From contig NZ_JAKGUE010000001.1 in NCBI RefSeq assembly GCF_021568795.1, positions 124,001 through 188,000 on the forward strand: a stretch of DNA of 64,000 nt, read 5' to 3'. Below are positions 53,110 to 61,365 of the stretch, piece after piece. The stretch's first letter is position 1, and each line of letters begins with the position of its first letter. Made by a program: the position numbers and the translations under genes. The notes beneath the pieces are model-generated. The model did no database searches, was not told the origin of the DNA, and saw only the letters and a program-made list of their open reading frames with translations. The stretch is from Dethiosulfovibrio faecalis (GTDB lineage: Bacteria; Synergistota; Synergistia; Synergistales; Dethiosulfovibrionaceae).

Positions 53110-54044
53110 TGGCTTTTTTCAAGGGCATTGCTTCCAAGTTGGCCAACGTCAGGGAAAAATGGAGCGAGGGGGTCGCCTCTCTCTTTTCCGGCAAGTTGGA
53201 CGACGAGTTCTGGGAGGAGCTTACGGATCGTCTTATCGCCGGAGACGTAGGTGTAGAGCTTTCCGAGAAGTTGTCCGAAGAGCTTAAGGAAGCTTCTCGT
53301 AGAGAGGGAATAAAAGAACCGGAGCCCCTTCTGATTCGTTTCAAGGAGATGCTTTCCTCCCGCCTTGAGTCGGTTCCAATGATGGGAAAGCCTCTTTCTC
53401 CCGGATCGGGACTCTCGGTCGTGGTCATGGTAGGGGTCAACGGCAGCGGCAAGACCACTACCACGGGAAAACTGGCTCAGCAGTTGGTGTCTCAGGGTAA
53501 AAAAGTGGTGCTCGCAGCTGCGGACACATTCAGGGCGGCTGCCTCGGAGCAGCTTCACGTCTGGGGTGACCGTATAGGTATAAGGGTGATATCCCAGCAT
53601 CAGGGCAGCGACGCCGGAGCCGTGGCATACGACGCCATAAACGCCGCTAAAGCGTCCGATGCCGATGTGGTCATAGTCGATACGGCCGGAAGGCTACAGG
53701 CGAAGCACAACCTCATGGAGGAGCTAAGGAAGGTCTATCGGGTCATCACAAAGGAGGTCCCGGCAGAAAGGATCGAATCCCTCCTGGTGTTGGACGCCGT
53801 CATGGGACAAAACGCGTTTCGGCAGGCCGAGGTCTTCAACGAGGTAACCCCTCTTACCGGAGTGGTACTGGCAAAATACGACAATACCGCCAAGGGAGGG
53901 ATCGTCTTGGCCATCGCGGACAAGCTTAAACTTCCCATCAGATACGTCGGTCTTGGCGAGGCAATAGAGGACCTGGCTCCTTTCGTTCCGTCCGAGTTCG
54001 TCGACGCCCTTCTCAGATCCTCCGATGGATCAGGAGAGGAATGA
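53109..54044 (+). CDS. ftsY: Signal recognition particle receptor FtsY
   Basis: FtsY docks SRP-ribosome complexes at the membrane. The 311-residue NG-domain protein has G1 GVNGSGKTTTTGKLA, DTFRAAASEQL, DTAGRLQAKHN and AKYDNTAKGG, where the usual TKLD (G4) reads AKYD. The N-terminal acidic domain is short. ATG overlaps the ricT TGA by one base. It is distant from ffh, as in many genomes, and separated from rnc. Confidence 0.94.
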   Translation: MAFFKGIASKLANVREKWSEGVASLFSGKLDDEFWEELTDRLIAGDVGVELSEKLSEELKEASRREGIKEPEPLLIRFKEMLSSRLESVPMMGKPLSPGSGLSVVVMVGVNGSGKTTTTGKLAQQLVSQGKKVVLAAADTFRAAASEQLHVWGDRIGIRVISQHQGSDAGAVAYDAINAAKASDADVVIVDTAGRLQAKHNLMEELRKVYRVITKEVPAERIESLLVLDAVMGQNAFRQAEVFNEVTPLTGVVLAKYDNTAKGGIVLAIADKLKLPIRYVGLGEAIEDLAPFVPSEFVDALLRSSDGSGEE

Positions 54045-54784
54045 TGGAGGTGTCTGTCGAATATGGCACCGGCGTGCCGGTGGACGAGCTTCTCAGAAAA
54101 CTTTATAGCTTGAGGATAGATTGGGTCGTCATAGAGAAAAAGAAAAAAAAGGTCGTTCTCCACAAAGAACGTCTCATCTCCTTCATGGGTATGGGGCTGG
54201 GCGATTCGCCAGTAGAAGAGGTTTTGAAGGGTAAGCGATTCTCTTCATTCGAGGACATTCCTCAGGGTGAAAAAGTCCTTTTTCTCGACGATAAGGGCGG
54301 CAGGATAGAGGGGTTCTATCGGGAACCTCCGGATGCGCCTGTCACACCTCCCTGGTGGTCCGTTCCTCTGCCAATAGTGAAGATAGACGGTGGTACCGAG
54401 TTGAACGAAAAGGCGGCGGCTCTCTTCGGTCGGCTGTCCCTCACCGCGAAAGAGATAAAATCCCTCGGAGAAAAAGGGGAGGCTCTTCTGTCCAAGGGGA
54501 AGAAACGACTATACCTTTCCGAAATAGAGGGGCCTTACTACCTGGCCGAGGACGTCAGCGGCGAGATCTCCATGGCGGAGGATATCGGATGGTGGGCCGC
54601 CGTAGGGCGGGCCTTGGCGGAAAGGCTTCGTCGTGAGGGCAAAGATTTGGTCAGAAGGGATCGTATGAGCCAGGCGGAGGCCGACAACGAACTGTTGCCC
54701 TGTCGGTGGGAAAACGATCTGTTAGGATATCTGGAGATAAAGGACGGAGGAACCGCCGGTTCCCCGTCGACGGGAGATGAATAG
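54041..54784 (+). CDS. Unknown protein with a possible PAS-like segment
   Basis: The 247-residue protein is not recognised. The first 45 residues are basic (KKKKKVVLHKE), followed by MGMGLGDSPVEEVLKGKRFSSFEDI. PLPIVKIDGGTELNEKAAALFGRLS near residue 110 resembles the start of a PAS sensor core. The C-terminus has a helical amphipathic part (AAVGRALAERLRREGKDLVRR) and no signal peptide. It overlaps ftsY by 4 bases and ends 5 bases before purB. Charged and without membrane segments, so probably cytoplasmic. Confidence 0.7.
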   Translation: MMEVSVEYGTGVPVDELLRKLYSLRIDWVVIEKKKKKVVLHKERLISFMGMGLGDSPVEEVLKGKRFSSFEDIPQGEKVLFLDDKGGRIEGFYREPPDAPVTPPWWSVPLPIVKIDGGTELNEKAAALFGRLSLTAKEIKSLGEKGEALLSKGKKRLYLSEIEGPYYLAEDVSGEISMAEDIGWWAAVGRALAERLRREGKDLVRRDRMSQAEADNELLPCRWENDLLGYLEIKDGGTAGSPSTGDE

Positions 54785-54789
54785 CTGTT

Positions 54790-56091
54790 ATGATCGGTCG
54801 TTATGAGACTGAGGATATGCGCGGGATATGGTCCTTGGAAAACCAGTATAGAAGCTGGATGGAGGTAGAACTGGCGGTCTGTAAGGCCTGGTGCGATCTG
54901 GGAGTCATTCCGAAAGACGCACTTGAGGAGATCGAGACGAAAAGCGATTTCGACGTGGACAGGATCGCCGCTATAGAGGCGGAGGTTCATCACGATGTCA
55001 TAGCCTTCGTGACGGATATGGCCTCACAGGTAGGTCCTAGCGGCAGGTACATCCATCTTGGACTCACCAGCAGCGACGTACTCGACACAGCCAGCGCCCT
55101 GAGACTGAGACAGGCTCTGGATGTCGTGGTGAAGCAACTGGACTCGCTTTGCGATGCCGTGTGGAAACTGGCCGACGGGCATCGTCATACCCCCTGTGTA
55201 GGAAGATCTCACGGCATCCATGCCGAGCCTACGACTTTCGGTCTCAAGGTATTGAACTGGTACTCGGAGCTTATGAGGGATAGGGAGAGACTTATCTCCG
55301 CCAGGGAGAATATCGGCTACGGAAAGCTTTCCGGAGCCGTGGGAACCTTCGCCCATAGTTCCCCTGAGTTCGAGGAGAAGGTCTGCGCTTCCCTCTATCT
55401 GAAGGCCGATCCGGTGTCGACCCAGGTGGTCCAGAGGGATAGGCACGCTCAGGTCTCCTACGCTCTGTCGAGCTTGGGCTGCGCCATGGAGAGGATCTCC
55501 ACCGAGATACGCCATCTTCAGAGGACCGAGGTATTGGAGGTTCTCGAACCCTTCGGCAGCAAGCAGAAGGGCTCCTCCGCCATGCCTCACAAGAAAAACC
55601 CCATACTCTGCGAGAGGATAACCGGCATGTCCCGTCTCCTCAGATCCTATCATCTTGCCGCCCTCGAGAACGTGGCCCTGTGGCACGAGAGAGACATAAG
55701 CCATTCTTCGGTGGAGCGTATCGCCTGGCCCGACTCGTTTCATCTGGTCCATTATATGGAAAAACTTCTACAGAGGGTAGTATTAGGGCTCACGGTGAAG
55801 GCCGACAACATGAGACGCAATCTCGACCTTACCAAAGGACTTGTCTTCAGTCAGAGGGTGCTGCTGCAGTTGGTCGAGCGTTTTGGTCTGAGCAGAGAGG
55901 CGGCCTACTCGGTGGTCCAGTCGAACGCCATGAGGTGCTGGGATGGGGAGGGTGCCTTCATCGATCTTCTCTGGAAAGACGAGAGGATCAATGGAGCTCT
56001 CGAAAGGGAGGAGTTGGAGGAGTTATTCTCCGAGGACTATTATTTCCGTCACGTCGATTCGGTGTTCGATAGATTCCCCAGTAGGGAATAA
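54790..56091 (+). CDS. purB: Adenylosuccinate lyase
   Basis: PurB acts twice in purine synthesis. The 433-residue protein has the family signature GSSAMPHKKNPILCERI and HLGLTSSDVLDTASALR, GRSHGIHAEPTTFGLK and the early EVHHDVIAFV. It follows the orphan gene at 5 bases. PurR (window start) may control it elsewhere, but no pur box is visible. Confidence 0.95.
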   Translation: MIGRYETEDMRGIWSLENQYRSWMEVELAVCKAWCDLGVIPKDALEEIETKSDFDVDRIAAIEAEVHHDVIAFVTDMASQVGPSGRYIHLGLTSSDVLDTASALRLRQALDVVVKQLDSLCDAVWKLADGHRHTPCVGRSHGIHAEPTTFGLKVLNWYSELMRDRERLISARENIGYGKLSGAVGTFAHSSPEFEEKVCASLYLKADPVSTQVVQRDRHAQVSYALSSLGCAMERISTEIRHLQRTEVLEVLEPFGSKQKGSSAMPHKKNPILCERITGMSRLLRSYHLAALENVALWHERDISHSSVERIAWPDSFHLVHYMEKLLQRVVLGLTVKADNMRRNLDLTKGLVFSQRVLLQLVERFGLSREAAYSVVQSNAMRCWDGEGAFIDLLWKDERINGALEREELEELFSEDYYFRHVDSVFDRFPSRE

Positions 56092-56108
56092 TTCGGGAGG
56101 TCTTACAT

Positions 56109-57122
56109 ATGGTTGTCGATTCTCGCTGCGATAAAACCCCTGACCGCAACATGGCTCTTGAGTTCTGTCGGGGGACCGAAGCCGCCGCCATGGCGGCGGG
56201 GCGTTGGATGGGACGGGGGGACAAAAACTCCGCCGACGGTGCCGCCGTCAACGCCATGAGGTATATGCTCAACACCATCCACATGGACGGAATAGTCGTC
56301 ATCGGTGAGGGGGAAAAGGACGAGGCCCCCATGCTGTTCAACGGAGAAAAACTCGGTACCGGCGACGGCCCTCAGGTGGACATAGCGGTCGATCCCATAG
56401 ACGGGACCAGACTCACCGCATTGGGACTGAGCGGCGCAATCAGCGTGGTGGCCATAGCCCCAAGAGGGACGATGTTCGATCCCAAGTGCGTTTTTTACAT
56501 GGACAAGCTGGTGGTCGGCCCGGAGGCCAAGGACATGGTGGACATAGAGGCCCCCGTGGCGGAGAACATAAACAGGGTGGCGAAAGCCAAGAAAAAAGAC
56601 GTATGCGACGTGACAGTAGTCGTTTTGGATCGCCCTAGACACACGGATCTCATCGCGGAGATAAGGGAGGCAGGCGCGAGGATAAAGCTCATTCCCGACG
56701 GAGATATCGGGGGAGCTCTCCTGACCTGCAAGAGCGAACGTGGGGCCGACATGCTGATGGGCATCGGAGGAACCCCCGAGGCGGTCATAACGGCCTGTGC
56801 CGTGAAGGCCCTTGGTGGAGGGATGCAGGGCAAGCTTTGGACTCGAACGGAGGACGAGAAAAACTGTGCCATAGGCCAGGGACTTGATTTTTCCAAGGTC
56901 CTGTCCCTTGACGACCTGGTCTCCAGCGACGACGTCTTTTTCTCCGCTACCGGCATCACCGACGGGGACTTTCTGACCGGCGTACGTTACGAGAGCGAGA
57001 GGATCAAGACCAGCTCTCTCGTCATGAGGTCCAAAAGCGGAACGGTAAGATACGTAGAGGCGATTCATCGCCCTAAAAAGCTTGACGCTATCAGCGGTAT
57101 CGATTATAAAGATTGTAGGTAG
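56109..57122 (+). CDS. glpX: Fructose-1,6-bisphosphatase class II
   Basis: GlpX makes fructose-6-phosphate in gluconeogenesis. The 337-residue protein has GEGEKDEAPMLFNGE, the metal-binding DPIDGTRLTALGLSGAISVVA and GGTPEAVITACAVKALGG. A gluconeogenic enzyme fits growth on amino acids. It follows purB after 17 bases. Confidence 0.95.
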   Translation: MVVDSRCDKTPDRNMALEFCRGTEAAAMAAGRWMGRGDKNSADGAAVNAMRYMLNTIHMDGIVVIGEGEKDEAPMLFNGEKLGTGDGPQVDIAVDPIDGTRLTALGLSGAISVVAIAPRGTMFDPKCVFYMDKLVVGPEAKDMVDIEAPVAENINRVAKAKKKDVCDVTVVVLDRPRHTDLIAEIREAGARIKLIPDGDIGGALLTCKSERGADMLMGIGGTPEAVITACAVKALGGGMQGKLWTRTEDEKNCAIGQGLDFSKVLSLDDLVSSDDVFFSATGITDGDFLTGVRYESERIKTSSLVMRSKSGTVRYVEAIHRPKKLDAISGIDYKDCR

Positions 57123-57126
57123 GGGA

Positions 57127-57169
57127 CGACGAATAGCAGTCGCTCCTGAGGAACTTGCAACGTTCGTCG
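57127..57169 (+). promoter_or_regulatory. Structured leader of the cold-shock gene
   Basis: CGACGAA (57127-57133) pairs with TTCGTCG (57163-57169) across a 29-base loop, within the 79 bases between glpX and the cold-shock ATG. Long structured leaders are typical of csp genes, but no promoter is clearly seen. Confidence 0.35.
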
Positions 57170-57201
57170 CAGGTGTACACCCATTTTAGGAGGCACAAGT
57201 A

Positions 57202-57399
57202 ATGAAAGGCACAGTCAAATGGTTCAACGGCACCAAGGGGTACGGTTTTATCACCACCGAAGAGGGGAACGATGTGTTCGTCCACTTCAGCGCGATTCAG
57301 ATGGATGGGTACAAAACCCTTGAAGAGAACGACGTGGTCGAGTTTGAGATCACCAACGGTGAGAAGGGCCCCCAGGCGTCGAACGTTACCAGAGCGTAA
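57202..57399 (+). CDS. cspA: Cold-shock protein
   Basis: A 65-residue single OB-fold RNA chaperone. [17 protein letters not shown] and [10 protein letters not shown] are the RNP1 and RNP2 motifs. TTAGGAGGC precedes the ATG by 10 bases. Ends in a strong terminator. Confidence 0.96.
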   Translation: MKGTVKWFNGTKGYGFITTEEGNDVFVHFSAIQMDGYKTLEENDVVEFEITNGEKGPQASNVTRA

Positions 57400-57426
57400 C
57401 TAGTCTCTACAGCCCTGAAAACCACA

Positions 57427-57462
57427 ACGGAGGACGGCCCAATGGGCCGCCCTCCGTTTTTT
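57427..57462 (+). terminator. Terminator of the cold-shock gene
   Basis: ACGGAGG-CGGCCC and GGGCCG-CCTCCGT with one mismatch, loop AAT, then six T. It ends 5 bases before the hypF stop on the other strand. Confidence 0.93.
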
Positions 57463-57467
57463 AGTTC

Positions 57468-59729
57468 TCAAATCCGCCATCGCCATCCGGCGATTGCCGC
57501 CTGACCTACCGACACGGACTCGTCGTTAGGGGAAAGCCTTCGGTGGGTCAATACACAGAATCCTCGGTCCTCAAGTCTGGGCACAGTCTGCCTCAAAAGC
57601 ATCCGATTTTGCCATACCCCGCCGGACAGGGCGACCCTCTTTACCCCGGTATCCTTCGCTATTTTCGTGCATATCTCCGATATTGACTTGGCCAAAGATG
57701 CGTGGAATGCCGATCCGCCCTGGGTCACGGTGGGTTTCTCCTCCATCAGCCACCTTATGAAGGGACGCCAGTCCAGAATGATCCCCTCTGCGTCGTTCCA
57801 TATGTCCATATCGACGGGAACCTCGTCGGTATAGGAAGCCTGGGCCTCAAGCTCCATGGCGGCCTGTCCGTCGTAGCTTACTCTGTCTCTGCCGCCGAGA
57901 ATCGCCGATACTCCGTCGAAAAGCCTGCCGCAGGAGGAGGTTGAGGGGGATGACTTCATGGTTTTCAGTATGATTTTCGCTTTCTCGGCTCGTTCCGGCC
58001 ACATACGGCTGACTTCCTTCGTAGCCTCTTTTTTCCCTAGGGCCTCTGTCAGTAAAGACAGGGAGTAGCGCCAGGGCTCCAACACCGAACGGTCTCCTCC
58101 CGGAAGTCCGGCTGTCATAAAATGGCCCAGTCTTCTGTAGCCGGACCAGTCTCCCAGTAGAAATTCCCCTCCCCAGATCGTGCCGTCCGATCCGTATCCC
58201 GTTCCGTCCATTATGACCCCTATGGTAGGCTCGTTTATGTCGTGTTCCGCCAGACAGGCGGCCAGATGGGCATGATGATGTTGAACCGCCATGGATCTCT
58301 CCACCTCGCCCAGCGCCCTCAAGGCGGTCTGAGTCGATAGATACAGAGGATGCATGTCGTGTGCTAACGCCTTGGGCCGTATGTTGTAGAGCTCTGTGAA
58401 ATGGTCCAAGGTCTGACGATAGTATTCCAGGGTATCCATCTGTTTGGCGTCTCCGAGATATTGACTCGGGAAGATCAACCCCTCCTGGGTCAGGGAGAAG
58501 GTGCTCTTCATCTCCGCTCCTGCTGCTAGTATGTGTGGCATGGATATGGATAGGTCGATCGGGTTGGGGACGTAGCCTCTGCCCCTTCTGAGCATCACGG
58601 TTCTATCCCCCGAAAGGGCGACAAGAGAGTCGTCCACCTTCATGCATATATCCCTGTTATGCATCAGAAAGCCGTCGGCCACGTTAGCGAGTCGGGATAG
58701 GGCCTCCTCGTTATCCGATATGAGAGGCGAATCGGTGGGGTTCGCGCTGGTCATCACGAGAGCCCCCATTCCCTCCACTATCAGATGATGAAGCGGTGTG
58801 TAGGGTAGCATTATCCCGACGCTGTTTTGGCCCGGAGCCACCGATTCCGCTACGGAGCCGGGCTTTTTCTCACACAGAACGATGGGACGCCTGGACGACG
58901 TCAGGAGAGCTGCTTCCTCATCCGATATGAGGGCTATCTCCTTGGCGGAATCCAGGCTCTCCGCCATTATCGCAAGAGGCTTGTCCGGGCGCCTCTTTCT
59001 CTCCCTGAGGGTGGATACCGGATCGTCCTCGAAGGGGTCGCAGGCAAGATGGAAACCTCCGAGACCCTTTATCGCCACCACCTTTCCCGCCTTCAGGTAT
59101 TCCCTGCATCGACCGATGCCGTCTTCCCCGAGAGAGGTTTCTCCTCCTTCGGTTTGAAACCATACGGAAGGGCCGCAGTCGGCGCAGGCGTTGGGCTGAG
59201 CGTGATATCTTCGGTTTCCCTGATCGGTGTACTCGCCGTTGCACCTGTCGCACATGGGGAATACGGACATGGTAGTCTTGGGCCGGTCGTAGGGGAGCCC
59301 CGATACTATGGAGAACCGTGGCCCGCAGTCGGTGCAGTTTATGAAGGGGTAACGGTATCTTCTGTCCGATGGATCCCTCATCTCCGCCAGACATCTGTCG
59401 CAGGTGCCTATGTCGGGAGGGATCAAAACCCTCTGTCTCTCGGTTCTCCGGCTTTTGCCTATTACGAAAGGTCCGGGAGAGTCTCCGTCCGTCTCTCTCT
59501 CCGAGATTATCGTTATGGAATGGATGTCCGCCGGATCGGGCTTGGTGTCCTTAAGATCTTTGATATAGTTGTCTATGGACCTCTCCGTTCCTCTGAGGAC
59601 GATAACCACGCCGTCGGAGCTGTTTATCACCGATCCTCCGAGTCCCAGAGAAGAGGCCAACTTCGCGCAAAAAGGACGAAAACCGACGCCCTGGACGACG
59701 CCGGTGACGAGAATTTCTTTTTCCGTCAA
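57468..59729 (-). CDS. hypF: Carbamoyltransferase HypF
   Basis: HypF makes the carbamoyl group that becomes CN in [NiFe] hydrogenase maturation. The 753-residue protein has an acylphosphatase domain (GVVQGVGFRPF), two zinc-finger pairs (CDRCLAEM, CTDCGPRFS and CDRCNGEY, CADCGP), a YrdC-like domain and the C-terminal transferase with HHHAHLAAC and DGTGYGSDG. TTG 59729 has GGAGG 7 bases upstream; ATG 59753 lies before the ribosome site and is rejected. No other hyp or hydrogenase gene is next to it. Confidence 0.94.
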   Translation of the reverse strand: MTEKEILVTGVVQGVGFRPFCAKLASSLGLGGSVINSSDGVVIVLRGTERSIDNYIKDLKDTKPDPADIHSITIISERETDGDSPGPFVIGKSRRTERQRVLIPPDIGTCDRCLAEMRDPSDRRYRYPFINCTDCGPRFSIVSGLPYDRPKTTMSVFPMCDRCNGEYTDQGNRRYHAQPNACADCGPSVWFQTEGGETSLGEDGIGRCREYLKAGKVVAIKGLGGFHLACDPFEDDPVSTLRERKRRPDKPLAIMAESLDSAKEIALISDEEAALLTSSRRPIVLCEKKPGSVAESVAPGQNSVGIMLPYTPLHHLIVEGMGALVMTSANPTDSPLISDNEEALSRLANVADGFLMHNRDICMKVDDSLVALSGDRTVMLRRGRGYVPNPIDLSISMPHILAAGAEMKSTFSLTQEGLIFPSQYLGDAKQMDTLEYYRQTLDHFTELYNIRPKALAHDMHPLYLSTQTALRALGEVERSMAVQHHHAHLAACLAEHDINEPTIGVIMDGTGYGSDGTIWGGEFLLGDWSGYRRLGHFMTAGLPGGDRSVLEPWRYSLSLLTEALGKKEATKEVSRMWPERAEKAKIILKTMKSSPSTSSCGRLFDGVSAILGGRDRVSYDGQAAMELEAQASYTDEVPVDMDIWNDAEGIILDWRPFIRWLMEEKPTVTQGGSAFHASLAKSISEICTKIAKDTGVKRVALSGGVWQNRMLLRQTVPRLEDRGFCVLTHRRLSPNDESVSVGQAAIAGWRWRI

Positions 59730-59797
59730 CTTGATCCCTCCGTTCAGTGGCATTTTACTACTTTATGTGAAACAGTGGTGTGGAAGGAGATTTAACC

Positions 59798-60319
59798 GTG
59801 AGAGACAGAGGATTGATGCACGTATACTACGGTACCGGAAAGGGAAAGACCACCGCGGCCCTGGGATTAGCTATAAGGGCCTTGGGTGCTGGCTTTTCCG
59901 TCGGGATTGTGCAGTTTATGAAGGGTTACCCCTATTCGGAGGTCGCGCTGTTGGAGAAGCTAAATGGCCTGGAGCTGGTTCAGACCGGTCGTCCCGATTA
60001 CGTCTACAAGGGAGAGGAGACCGACGAGGATCTAAGAGAGGCCGCCAGAGGAATGGAGGCAGCCAGGCGGTTCATCTACGAGGAAATTCGAGACCTGGTC
60101 ATACTGGACGAGGTCTCGGTTGCCCTGGATTACGGTCTTCTGAAGGAGGGCGACCTGCTGGAACTTATCGACAACCGTTCGGAATCGGTGGAACTGGTGG
60201 TCACCGGTCGGTATCCATCGGAGGCGATACTGGAGAGAGGGGACTATCTGTCGGAGATAGTCTCCCGTCGTCATCCCTACGACAGAGGAGTTCTGTCCAG
60301 AAATGGCATCGACCACTGA
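59798..60319 (+). CDS. cobO: Corrinoid adenosyltransferase CobO/BtuR
   Basis: The 173-residue enzyme adds the 5'-deoxyadenosyl group to cob(I)yrinate or cobalamin. The P-loop is GTGKGKTTAALGLAIRALG, followed by VQFMKGYPYSE and LDEVSVALDYGLL, and the end VTGRYPSEAI. GTG 59798 has AAGGAG 8 bases upstream; GTG 59780 is less likely. No cobalamin riboswitch fits in the 68 bases upstream. It overlaps mnmA by 17 bases. Confidence 0.92.
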   Translation: MRDRGLMHVYYGTGKGKTTAALGLAIRALGAGFSVGIVQFMKGYPYSEVALLEKLNGLELVQTGRPDYVYKGEETDEDLREAARGMEAARRFIYEEIRDLVILDEVSVALDYGLLKEGDLLELIDNRSESVELVVTGRYPSEAILERGDYLSEIVSRRHPYDRGVLSRNGIDH

Positions 60320-61352
60320 TCGCAGGGTCCTTCTGGGAGTCAGCGGCGGCGTCGACAGCTGCGCCGCCGCTCTGTTGCTCAGAAGGTCCGGATACGAACC
60401 TATCGGGGTCCGGCTTATCCTCAAGGAAAAGGAGGATCGGCTGGACGAGGCCAGGTTGAAGGGGCTTGACTCGCTGGGGATACCGGTGGTGGAGGTAGAC
60501 GGCAGAAAAGCTTTTCGATCCTCCGTGGTGGAGCCCTTTCTGGAGGCCTACGAGAGGGGTACCACTCCCAACCCCTGCGTGCTCTGCAACGAGAGGGTCA
60601 AGTTCAGGCTCCTCTTCGAAGAGGCCGATCGAAGAGAAATCCACCTGGTCGGAACGGGACATTACGCCGGGATAACCCCCTATCGCGGCGATTCGGCCAT
60701 AATCAGGGCCGAGATAGGGGGGAAGGATCAGAGCTATATGCTCTATCGACTTCCGTCAGAGTGGCTCGATCGTCTGATCTTTCCTCTGGAAAAATTGTCC
60801 AAACCGGAGGTTCGGGATCTGGTCTTCCGCGAGTTCGACGACGAGGAACTGAGATCCGGCGATAGCCAGGACATCTGTTTCATCCCGGGATCGCTTGACT
60901 CCTTTCTGGACGAGAATTTGAGGGAGGAGGCTGGCCCGGGGCCCATGATCTCACTTTACGGAGACGTGCTGGGCCGTCATAGAGGGTTGTGCCGTTACAC
61001 CGAAGGACAGAGAAAGGGGCTGGGGCTGGGAGGAGGCCCATGGTTTGTCGTGAGGAAGGACAGGGCCGAAAACGCCCTGATACTGGGCAGAGAGGCGGAT
61101 ACCTCCGTTGTCAGAATAGGATTTTCTATGCTAAAATGGCAACATAAAGTAAATGAAGGATCGGTTTACATGATTCAACATCGTTATCGCTCCGCACCGG
61201 TCCCGGCGGTTTTATCCAGGTTAAATCAGGGCTATGCGGAGGTCCTGTTGGAAAAACCGGCAAAAGGAGTAGCGCCGGGGCAATCCTTGGTGCTTTACGA
61301 TGGCCCCTGTCTGTTGGGTGGTGGAATCATAGATAGGGTATACAGCCGATAA
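60303..61352 (+). CDS. mnmA: tRNA-specific 2-thiouridylase MnmA
   Basis: MnmA thiolates U34 of Lys, Glu and Gln tRNAs. The 349-residue protein has the PP-loop GVSGGVDS, NPCVLCNERVKF with the first catalytic cysteine, GTGHYA and SGDSQDICFIPG with the second. Overlap with cobO suggests coupled translation; the functional link is unclear. Confidence 0.93.
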   Translation: MASTTDRRVLLGVSGGVDSCAAALLLRRSGYEPIGVRLILKEKEDRLDEARLKGLDSLGIPVVEVDGRKAFRSSVVEPFLEAYERGTTPNPCVLCNERVKFRLLFEEADRREIHLVGTGHYAGITPYRGDSAIIRAEIGGKDQSYMLYRLPSEWLDRLIFPLEKLSKPEVRDLVFREFDDEELRSGDSQDICFIPGSLDSFLDENLREEAGPGPMISLYGDVLGRHRGLCRYTEGQRKGLGLGGGPWFVVRKDRAENALILGREADTSVVRIGFSMLKWQHKVNEGSVYMIQHRYRSAPVPAVLSRLNQGYAEVLLEKPAKGVAPGQSLVLYDGPCLLGGGIIDRVYSR

Positions 61353-61365
61353 AGGAGGAGTTTTT

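Noticed and set aside
56182-56199. 18-base perfect palindrome in early glpX
   Set aside because: Built from GCC/GCG alanine codons around ATG with no loop; likely a codon-use effect.
59730-59797. Possible cobalamin riboswitch before cobO
   Set aside because: The gap is only 68 bases and contains the divergent hypF start; far too short for the fold.
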